A program made the position numbers and the translations under genes. The notes below the pieces were generated by a model that made no database searches, had not been told where the DNA came from, and worked only from the letters and a program-made list of their open reading frames with translations. A stretch of DNA of 17,138 nt from Gryganskiella cystojenkinii. Lineage: Eukaryota > Mortierellomycota > Mortierellomycetes > Mortierellales > Mortierellaceae. Of the stretch, positions 9,523-17,138 are shown piece after piece (positions within the stretch are counted from its first letter, which is position 1; each line of letters starts with the position of its first letter). The stretch lies in contig JAAAIG010000817.1 in the NCBI GenBank assembly GCA_015852425.1, forward strand, positions 1 through 17,138. Reading direction: 5' to 3'.

Positions 9523-9576
9523 GACAGCCAACGGTTGATGCCCTGGATACGGCGCAGAGGAGGCAACAGACTTGGC

Positions 9577-9964
9577 CTACAAGATGGTTTGTGTCCTTGC
9601 TTGCCCGCTGGAATGATGATGATGACGACGATGGGTTGTGTTTAGCGAACGGTTGTAGTCGATCCCGAAAGAAGGGGAGAGAGAGAGAGAGAGAGTAGGA
9701 ACTGATGAATGGCCCGCCTGGTTGGCTTAAGGGAAATGCTCCCAGGAATTTCATTTTGCGGAGGTTTCTTTCTCCTCGATGCATGCCCGGTAATCTTTCC
9801 ATCTCCTTCATCTTTTTCATCCCTTTCTCCTTTTCTTTCTCTTTTCGCTCCAGCCATCGCTTTTCTTTTCCTCCTTCGTTTCGGACTGACACGAAAGCAA
9901 GAATTGGAGAAGAGCAGACACTGGCCTGTTTGCATGTCTCGTCGTCACGTCCACTGCCTACACC
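9577..9964. promoter_or_regulatory. Divergent intergenic region, likely shared promoter
   Basis: The 388 bp separate the minus-strand LIM-binding gene from the plus-strand Pro/Gln-rich gene. A strong pyrimidine tract (about 9796-9890, plus strand) precedes the plus-strand ATG at 9965. A (GA)n tract at 9677-9695, CT-rich on the minus strand, sits about 155 bp ahead of the minus-strand Met at 9522. Both fit fungal promoter or start-site tracts. On the minus strand, GCTAAAC at about 9635 and TTGTAG at 9582-9577 look like a branch site and acceptor, so part may be a 5' intron. Function inferred from position. Confidence 0.5.
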
Positions 9965-12900
9965 ATGAACCCTGTAAGATCACCCTGACAACACCAAAGT
10001 GCTGACACGTAGGCATCCCTATTGACGTTCACTCACCATTCGAGCTCGTCCTTGTAGAATGTTACTGGCTCCAACAACACTGTTGTTCCATCCCCGGACC
10101 TGCCGACCGCCGACAGTCTATTTGGAGGGTCCCAGTCATCCATCCCCACTGGTCAGCAGCCCGTTTTTCGACCCCCTAGTCACTGGCAACCCCAGCGAGG
10201 ACCTCGTGCCAACACCCCACCGCAGCCAAGGCCTCAGCAACCGCCTTCAAAGCCAAATTACCAACAAAGACCGCCATCTCCTGTCAACCGGTCTTATCAA
10301 TTGCAGCAGCAACAACAAGCACCTCGTCCGATACAACAGCACCCGTCCGGAGTGTACCAAGGACCACCTCGCTACCCAGGCAGGCCTCCCCCCAGCCCCC
10401 AGTTCAACAAACATAACCTGCAACAACCTCGACCGTTCATGTCGCCTCAGCTGGCCCCTATGCCCCAGAGTCCAGGCCCATCACCAGTTACGCAAATTTA
10501 TGAACGGCCTCCTTCGAGAGGTCCTTTGATGGAACATGCGAGACCTTCGCCAGTTCAGAACCCTAAGCCTTCCACGGCTGACTCTGGCGCGTCCCAGGAC
10601 AGGAACACAACTTCCTTGGCAGGGAGAACAGATGCCGGGACCAGCGCCGGGGATACCTCCACTGGAGCTACACCGGTCAGTGATGCTCTTCCTTCAGCAG
10701 ATATACTTTTTGGACCGGGGCTTTCGTCTGGATTTAACATTTTTCAACATCCCACAAACCCAATTCAACCTGCTATGGCACGACCTGTTCGGAAACCGAG
10801 TGGATTGCCACCTGTACCAAGAGTCTCTTCTGTCTCATCTACTCCTTTTAAAGACAAAGACGATCAGGCAATGACCGTTGATCGCCTGACTCAACGGCCG
10901 TCAAAACAGCCCTTCACAGCAACAGCAACAGCAACAGCAGCAGCTAGAGGTATCGAGACCAAAAACTTTGTCTGCACCATATCATGACCAACATCAAGAG
11001 ATTCGCCTGGGGACTTCTATGCCGCTGCAAACAACATCACAGAAACAAGACAGTCCAGCCAGCGATCTGGGAGCGAGTTCGCTGATCAATGCCTCATCTC
11101 AAGACCCTATTGACATAATCGAGCCGACCAAAAGCGATCTTTTGTCAAGTGTAGAGCAAAACACCGTTTCAGGAAACAATTCTGAGGAGCTGCCCCAAAG
11201 CATCTCTCAATTCGAGTCAGTGAGTTCAGATCGTGCTCAGCAACCCGGCATACCCTTTGCAGATTTAAATGAACGAGATGCTTCAGATCTGTTTGGAGGA
11301 TCATCGAGTTCAGGTCACTTTGACCTGTTGAATGGCGCATCTGCGGTGTCCGCTGCAGATTTCTTCTCCAATTTTACACCCGGGTCAACAACTGAGCCGA
11401 GCATGCAACGGCAGGATCATGCTCCTTCTCAAGTAACAACCGTGCCTGATACTTTATCGCAACAAAGTTGTTCCCAGGACCTTGGCGTGAGTGTGAACAC
11501 CCCTACAACCTCTACTATCAACATTTTACCAGTCTCACTACGGGAGTCACAGAGGCCACCTAATTCATTCAGGTTGCCGCCACCAAGGCCTGAAGATGCT
11601 GGTGCTTCAAAGTACAGCGCTCAAAACAAAAGTGTGCAGGTAAGTGTTGTGAGCTTCATTGTCGACTTTAATGTTCAATTTGCTGAGCAATAATGCATTA
11701 GCAGATCTCTGATAGCCGCCACTCTTATACGATATATCAGTCTTTAGGGTTGTCACAGGGCACCGAGCCCGATTTTACGTCTACTCCTCAGACTGCCTTG
11801 GAGAATGGAAGCACAATGGCTCATCGACTTGAAGCAACAACAGAAACAACAACAGCAGCCGTGACTCACCCTGATGAGGAGAGCGCTGAAATCAAACAGG
11901 AGCATCGGATATCGCAAAATGATCCGCGATTGCAACAGGAGTCACTGCAGGCGCAACAACAGCATCACGTGCACCTTGAATATCAACGTCAACCACCACC
12001 GCCACCAACACCGCCACTGCAGCCGCAGCCGCAGCCACAATCACAACATGGCGCACTTGATTTTTCAATTCTGCGTCCGGTACAATCCGCTACGATGTCT
12101 CCGCCGTCCTCTCAACAACTGCCGACTATCGAATCTGAAGCCTTACAGCGGTCTCACGCACCCGAGTCTAATCTTCATGGATTAATGGTCGATCAGCTAC
12201 CACAAAGCACGACTTTGGACGAAGGATCTTTTAACACAGTCAGGAATATGACGGGTAATGCCCACAGCGTCTTATCCGAAATGGCAGATCCTGTCCCGTT
12301 CGGTGCTCTGCTAGCAGGTCCATCCAGTCCGACATTTGACCAGGAGATTCTTGGCGTGTTCACCTCCCCGAGCCACGAGCACAGATCCGAGGGGTCGGAA
12401 TCAAGCAACTATTCGATATTGGAGCTCAACAACACTTTGGCGCAATCTCAGTATTTCGCACGAGCGCGACAATCCCCATTGTTACATGGATCCAGGGAGC
12501 GTTGGGATCGTGTACCGGCTTCTCCTGTTAGCATGGGTACAGCTGAGGCATCAACTTTTGATCAAGTGCCTCTCACTGACGACAGCGAGCGACAGTCCCT
12601 CCATTTGGGGTCTTTGGGCTCTGAGACTCCCAAAAATGACAGAGGTCTTGCGTCGATTTTTGATGCGTCGACTTTGAATGCAGTCGAAGACCTGTTGAAC
12701 ATGCCCAAGTCGGCTGCTTTCGAAAGAGGGATGTCGAGACTTTTTAAAGGCGTAAAAAGTAGCGCAACCTCAATGTTTTCAACACACTTACCGTCGAATC
12801 ATATACCTACAAACAAGCCAGCAGCCAACACCTCTCAGGAATCCTCTCAAGAGCCCTCTCAAAAACCCACTCAAGAACCTTCTCAGGAACCCTCTCAGGA

Positions 12901-14698
12901 ACCCTCCCAGGAGCCCTCTCAAGGGCCCTCTCAGGAACCCTCTCAGGAACCCTCTCAAGTACCCTCTCACGAGCCTTCTCAGGAGCCCTATCAAGAACTC
13001 TCTCAAGACCCCTCTCGAGAATCGTATCAAGAACCGTCACAGACCGACAGTTTTCCCGACAACAATTATAAAAACGAAACTATGGATGCGAACAAGGACC
13101 ATCTGCCATCCAGTGATAGTGAGGTCGAACAGCCCACTGGTCCTACTACCGGCGGCATACTTCCGCCATCAACATGCACGCGTAGCCCTGCGTCCGTGGA
13201 CCAGATCCCTCACGATGTTCATCTCAAGGCCGAGTGCTTTACGCTACCGTCAACCGAAACTATTCAATCAGCCGCACCAATGACCCCCTCCCCCGATCAC
13301 CGATATGGTATCACTGGACTCAATGTTTGTGAGAGAAAAGACGACGACGACGACGCTTCTCGCTTTTTTACGCATCATCAAGAGCACGAAGGTACCAATC
13401 ATACGGCTGTTAGGCGATCTCTCACACATCCTGTTTATTGCCTGTAGTAGCTCACTAACAATACCATTTTGCCAGATATATTTTCTTTCGCGTCCTCTAC
13501 TGCCCTCGTTCCTCCTTTACCGACATTGATCTCAAAACAGGATCATGATTTGTCCGACGAACACCAAGGAACGGTATTGCCGCAGGCTGACCACGCCAAG
13601 GTCCTAGATTCGTCGATATTTGAGTTCCCCGAAAGCACAGAACCCCATTTCGTATCTGGTTTATCTTTTGTCGACAAGCAGCTAATCGTACATCCCGTGG
13701 AAGAATCCAAGTCGACAATGCCTCTTTTCGAAACCGAGTTTAATGACCACTCTGTTCTCGAGTTGGCTACAGCACATCGCCGCACCGAGATGTCGCTTCC
13801 TTCACCCGAAGATCCTCTCCCTCCAACGTCGTCGACCCCTGTTACCACTCAGACCAATTCATCGGCAACGTACAACGAATACGCAGTTGAGCCCTTGGAG
13901 CACCAAACCCCATTAGGCGAGGTAATGCCAGCCTTGGTCGACAACTCGCATCTTGACTCACACATCCTTCCGCGATCTTCAAGTCCCAGTGTCCCGGATC
14001 TAGGGACGCTGATGAGGAAGCAACCTACGATGTCAGCTTTCTTGGCCGACTCTTCTGGACATCATGCAGGAGGTCTTCGATCTAGCCCAGACAGGAAAGA
14101 AAGACTCCTGGAAAAAGCCAGAGATTTGCTAGAAAAACGACAGCAAGCTAGAACGACCAGTCCTCGTATGAGCCCAGGATCGATGGAAAGATCAAGGCAA
14201 AGCCTGGATGCAACCAAAACCGATCTTCCATATCGCCATGGTGACTTGCAGATTGAGAGTAGCCACCGGCGATCGTTGTTGATGAGAGACTCGAACACCA
14301 CGCCTTTATCACTAAATATTTCTGTAACTGCAACAAGTGCCCCCGAATCGCCGCTGTACCCTCGCGCCTCGTCACCGGCATCGAAGGAATCAACCGATCA
14401 AGAACTGTCAAGACTACGACAGGAAAATACAGAGCTGAAATTAGATTTGCAGAGGGCTCATTTTCAAACTGACGAATTCAGGAAAAGGATGGCACATGTG
14501 ACACCAAATCCAGATATCCTAACGACAACGACCACAGAGTCTGCCCTTCGATGGCAACTCCAAAGGCAGCAGGCTGACATCAATGAACTCGAAGGGATCA
14601 TCAAACGCGTGGAGCGTGAGAAGCGAGAGTTGGTATCCAAGGTCCTACGCTTGGAGGAACAGCTGGCACCGACGGGTGGAAATGCGACATGGATATAA
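9965..14698 (+). CDS. Large Pro/Gln/Ser-rich protein with PSQE repeats and C-terminal coiled coil
   Basis: I do not recognise the family. Exons: 9965-9973, 10058-10813, 10920-11639, 11741-13391, 13476-14698, giving 1452 aa in one frame. Donors are GTAAGA, GTACCA, GTAAGT and GTACCA; branch-like CTGAC and CACTAAC precede the acceptors of introns 2 and 4. The tiny first exon codes only Met-Asn-Pro, but exon 2 is open from its acceptor and lacks an in-frame ATG for about 380 bp, so the micro-exon is the best start. The N-terminal half is disordered and Pro/Gln/Ser-rich. Short motifs recur: ADSLFGG (21-27), ADILFGPG (near 217), ASDLFGG (near 376), AADFFSNF (near 402). Eighteen PSQE-like tetrapeptides lie at 859-930. 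Helical coiled-coil segments lie at about 1353-1387 and 1402-1442. The look is of a scaffold or adaptor, with disordered N-terminus and dimerising C-terminus, but that is inference. No membrane segment or enzyme motif seen. Intron 2 is the weakest part. Confidence 0.72.
10814..10919 (+). other. Probable 106-bp intron at a frame switch
   Basis: Upstream coding runs in one frame to about 10910 and downstream coding begins in another at about 10890. Removing GTACCA...CCCTTCACAG (10814-10919) restores frame exactly, and CTGAC at 10885-10889 lies 30 bp before the acceptor. The same weak donor, GTACCA, is used by intron 4 (13392), which supports it. But the intron body itself reads as plausible protein (SGLPPVPRVSSVSS) in the upstream frame, so a one-base insertion in the CCC at 10910-10912 is a live alternative. 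Without one C, the frames would join smoothly as ...PSKQPSQQQQ. Confidence 0.5.
12830..13045 (+). repeat. 18-unit 12-bp repeat coding PSQE tetrapeptides
   Basis: Eighteen in-frame 12-bp units code variants of Pro-Ser-Gln-Glu (PSQE, SSQE, PTQE, PSQV, PSHE, PYQE, PSRE). Central units are nearly identical and outer units are diverged, the usual pattern of a tandem array that expands in the middle. It lies within exon 4 of the large plus-strand gene. Arginine-rich frames on the minus strand here are shadows. Confidence 0.9.
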
Positions 14699-14718
14699 AG
14701 ATTTTATGTGAAAACGAC

Positions 14719-14724
14719 AATAAA
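14719..14724 (+). promoter_or_regulatory. Polyadenylation signal AATAAA
   Basis: AATAAA on the plus strand 21 bp past the stop codon of the large Pro/Gln-rich gene. It lies in the 70-bp gap to the convergent coiled-coil gene, so cleavage downstream would place the 3' ends of the two transcripts in overlap. Confidence 0.55.
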
Positions 14725-14768
14725 CAAAAAATTCGAAAGACAAAAGTATGAATATGCACGTAGGATCT

Positions 14769-16871
14769 CTACATTGTGGCTGCGGCCAGAGCTGAGGCAG
14801 TCTGTTCTAGCAAGGACTCGGGTTCCTCTGTGGTCTCGGTAAAGGAATGCATTTTGGCATCGTCGGAGGATTCGCGTGGACTGCCTGGGACGGAGATAGT
14901 GGGAGACGAAGTTGTGGTGCGAGCCAAAGCTCCTTGTAGAGAGCTGTTCGCCAAGAGGTTGCTCGCACTCGAGTTAGAGCTCGTGCTCATACGGTGAGCC
15001 GCTTTGCTGATGCTGCTACGACCAGAGGGCCAAGCGGACGCTGTGGGGCCGGAGGCTTTAGTTGGGGACATTGGCATGCCAATTCCAAAGTCGGTAGAGC
15101 CGATGGATTGGGAGGCGCGTCTACTGGCAGAGTTGGATTGGAAATGTTGCTGAACAGGCGAGCCCATACGCATTACGTTCAGCTCTGAGGCATTTTCATC
15201 GCCATCCTGAAACAACATCGGGTTGTGTTGCGCAGTAGAGTTTGAGCGTGAATGCGTGCCTTGCTTTAGACCGGAGAACGAGGCCATGCGGGTCTTGCTG
15301 GTCTCCAACTGAGCCAACCGACCGTTGCACTCCTGCAGTTCATGCTCCAGCTCCATTTCGCGCGCACGCAGGTGCTCCAGTTCGCCAAGCTCTCCCTCCA
15401 AAAACAAATTGCGGTCGTGCAACTTTTGAATCTCGGCCAGCTGAGGCTCAAGTTCTTCCATCGTCTTGATCTGCTTCTCAAGCTGCTGGATCTTTGAACG
15501 TAAAAGTACCACTTGCTTTGCCTGGCCCTCTAGTTGAGGAAGACGGATCTTGATCTTTTCAAGCTCGCCTTGGACTTTGTCGTGCTCCTCCTTGTAATCT
15601 GGCGCGATCTTGGCCTGTTCCGCCAAAAGTCCCTCCAGCTCTCTGTTGCGGGCAGCAAGGAACTCGAGACGACGATCGTCTTTGTCCTTGGATCGGAACG
15701 ACTCGAACTCTTTGGTCAACAGTGCATGCTGGTTGTTGGCAATATTCAGACGCTCGGAGAGGTCCCAGTTGGAGTGGTCCAGCTCTGCGTTGGTAGTCTC
15801 GAGTTCCTGAATTCGGTTCTGAAGGTTCTTTACCAACTCAACCTGGCCCTCCATGTCCTGCATCTTGAGCACGAGCGCGTCTGCGGCATTAGCGCGAGCT
15901 TCCATCTCTACTAGTTCTGAGCGGATCGTGGGGAGAGCTACGCACTCTTCCTCCAAGGCCGCACACTGGCCCTCCAGCTCCCAGACGCGTTTCTCGTATT
16001 CTTTGGCACGGACCATCAAGGCCTCGTTCTTGGACCAGAGTTCTTCCGTTGCCACGGTCTTTGCGCCGAGCTCCTCCACAAGACGATTGCGCTCGTTCTC
16101 CAAATCGACAAAGTGGGCAGGCCGTTGCTGGTGCTGTTGCGCAAAAGGTTTCTTTTCGAGTTCCCAGTTCCGAATCTTGAGGGCATCTCGCTCCGAGGTC
16201 AGCCCGGCCACATCGCGCATTAGCCTCTGAATATGTTGGCTCTGCTGAGTAGTATTGCTGGCAGTGCTGTTATGGCGGTGATGCTGACCCCGATGGCCAT
16301 TCATAGATGATGTTTCTACTGAGTCTATTGAGGATGCACAAGATTCGAGTTCCTTGACTCTTGATAATAAGAACTGGTTGTTCAGCTCAAAATCCTGAAG
16401 CCGTGAGACTTGGTGAGTTGCTTCCATGTGCTGGAGTTCTAGCTTGTGATTGGTGTCGCGCAACTCTTGGTTCTTGCCTTTAACCCTCTCCAGTTCGGCG
16501 TTCGTGCTCCGGAGCAGTTTCTTGAGCTGGGTAACCGCACTGTCGTCTTGGGACCCCGATCCATCATGGTCTGAGGTCGCTGGCGAGAGTGGCAGAGCAG
16601 CAGAAGAGGCAGAGACGAGCTGAGAAAAATGGCGGTCAAGACCAGTATCGAGTTTTTCCGAGATTTGACGCATCAGGTTAATTCGGAACTCTTCAGGGTT
16701 AAAGTCTGCTGGGACTGCAGACAAGGGAAGAGGGGACATTTCTGAGGCAGGGAATGAAGGACGATCCTGACGCGAGGACGAGTTTGGAGAGAATGCGTGT
16801 GTGTTGACTGTAAGACCTTGACGGGAGCCCGAATCCAGTGTGGGCGATGAAATACCGAGGCCTGCAATCAT
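14769..16871 (-). CDS. Uncharacterised long coiled-coil protein
   Basis: Intronless 700-aa protein. I do not recognise the family. After a Ser/Pro-rich N-terminus there is a short folded-looking part (DFNPEEFRINLMRQISEKLD, about 56-75), a linker, then charged Leu-heptad coiled coil at about 113-178 and again from about 215 to 540, with segments such as VKNLQNRIQELETTNAELD and IQQLEKQIKTMEELEPQLAE. A His-, Gln- and Ser-rich break lies at about 190-212. The last ~150 residues are Ser/Thr-rich with basic-Ser patches (SRRASQS, GRSSISKAAHR) that could be phosphorylated. Such architecture fits a cytoskeletal, septal, polarity or Golgi-tether scaffold, but nothing visible decides. Start at 16871 is the first Met in a GAAGCCATG context; an acceptor-like TTATAG lies just upstream, so a 5'-UTR intron or an upstream exon is possible. 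It converges on the plus-strand gene. Confidence 0.85.
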   Translation of the reverse strand: MIAGLGISSPTLDSGSRQGLTVNTHAFSPNSSSRQDRPSFPASEMSPLPLSAVPADFNPEEFRINLMRQISEKLDTGLDRHFSQLVSASSAALPLSPATSDHDGSGSQDDSAVTQLKKLLRSTNAELERVKGKNQELRDTNHKLELQHMEATHQVSRLQDFELNNQFLLSRVKELESCASSIDSVETSSMNGHRGQHHRHNSTASNTTQQSQHIQRLMRDVAGLTSERDALKIRNWELEKKPFAQQHQQRPAHFVDLENERNRLVEELGAKTVATEELWSKNEALMVRAKEYEKRVWELEGQCAALEEECVALPTIRSELVEMEARANAADALVLKMQDMEGQVELVKNLQNRIQELETTNAELDHSNWDLSERLNIANNQHALLTKEFESFRSKDKDDRRLEFLAARNRELEGLLAEQAKIAPDYKEEHDKVQGELEKIKIRLPQLEGQAKQVVLLRSKIQQLEKQIKTMEELEPQLAEIQKLHDRNLFLEGELGELEHLRAREMELEHELQECNGRLAQLETSKTRMASFSGLKQGTHSRSNSTAQHNPMLFQDGDENASELNVMRMGSPVQQHFQSNSASRRASQSIGSTDFGIGMPMSPTKASGPTASAWPSGRSSISKAAHRMSTSSNSSASNLLANSSLQGALARTTTSSPTISVPGSPRESSDDAKMHSFTETTEEPESLLEQTASALAAATM

Positions 16872-17138
16872 GGCTTCCTATAAGAGCAGTAGGATTTGAA
16901 ATGAAAGAAGCATAAGAAACGAGGAGGACTAAGAAATACGAGTTACTGCAGAGAGTTAAGGATCGCTCCCCCAGAAATTTAGTGTCGTCTGTTGGGGATG
17001 CCTGTTGTTTTTGTTTGTTTTGACGTTGTTATGGTTGCGTCCTTTTTTGAACAAGAAAAAACCAAGGTCACCGCCCAATCCGAGTTGAAAATATAAACCA
17101 TTTGCTCCTCGTACACTCAAGCACGAGGAGGGGGGGGG
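16872..17138 (-). promoter_or_regulatory. Upstream region of the coiled-coil gene
   Basis: This 267-bp stretch has no coding frame I can support. It reads AT- and pyrimidine-rich on the minus strand, and a TATA-like TTTATATTTT lies at about 17087-17097. It should contain the promoter and 5' UTR of the coiled-coil gene. The last bases form a hairpin and G run, listed separately. Confidence 0.4.
17105..17138. repeat. 8-bp inverted repeat plus terminal G run
   Basis: CTCCTCGT (17105-17112) is the exact reverse complement of ACGAGGAG (17123-17130), with a 10-base loop, followed directly by eight G to the window end. It could be a chance hairpin, or a fold-back or low-quality sequence end. Confidence 0.5.

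Noticed and set aside
9159..9892. Minus-strand alternate frames rich in Thr/Ala or Ser/Asn
   Set aside because: They are shifted readings of the CAG/CAA tract; only the Gln frame continues by splicing into the LIM-binding domain.
10059..10529. A separate 156-aa plus-strand gene starting with ATG at 10059
   Set aside because: It overlaps, in another frame, the Pro/Gln-rich exon that continues into the rest of the large gene.
12788..13040. Arg/Leu- and Glu/Arg-rich minus-strand frames
   Set aside because: They are shadows of the PSQE repeat array.
15242..16230. Plus-strand frames opposite the coiled-coil gene
   Set aside because: They are antisense shadows of a 700-codon uninterrupted coiled-coil frame with clear heptads.

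Overview
The window looks like nuclear DNA from a filamentous fungus, most likely an early-diverging one of the Mortierellomycotina/Mucoromycota type. That placement is inference. It rests on spliced genes with short GT-AG introns (mostly 70-140 bp), CTAAC/CTGAC-like branch sites, glutamine-rich regulators, a tyrosine-kinase-like (TKL) kinase carrying ankyrin repeats, and a LIM-domain-binding protein. I see no bacterial-style operon.

Left block (1-2580) is a transposon graveyard. A Harbinger/PIF-type DDE transposase pseudogene runs on the minus strand from 2137 to 83. It has five in-frame stops, and a 447-bp miniature inverted-repeat element (721-1167) with a perfect 9-bp target-site duplication has split it. 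A second, related mini-element with perfect 14-bp inverted repeats (874-993) sits inside the first. Two related LTR-like ends (1-52 and 2341-2579) flank the pseudogene. From 2580 to 2893 I see no gene.

Middle block holds two minus-strand genes. At 2894-5856 a four-exon gene encodes an 802-aa TKL-type protein kinase with C-terminal ankyrin repeats. At 6155-9522 (possibly starting further upstream) a seven-exon gene encodes a LIM-domain-binding transcription cofactor (PtaB/Adn1/LDB1/SEUSS family) with a long polyglutamine N-terminus and a basic, Ser-rich C-terminus. The gap 9577-9964 is probably a shared divergent promoter.

Right block holds a convergent pair. A plus-strand five-exon gene (9965-14698) encodes a 1452-aa Pro/Gln/Ser-rich protein with repeated LFG motifs, an 18-unit PSQE tetrapeptide repeat and a C-terminal coiled coil. 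Only 70 bp beyond it, an intronless minus-strand gene (14769-16871) encodes a 700-aa coiled-coil protein. The window ends in a short hairpin and a G run.

Exon boundaries were worked out by hand from splice motifs and reading phase. Every chosen junction keeps frame, and the exon lengths of each model add up to a multiple of three. Start codons of the divergent pair and the 10814-10919 intron are the weakest parts. No functional pathway linking the genes can be shown; the LIM-binding protein and the kinase are both regulatory, and that is as far as the sequence goes.
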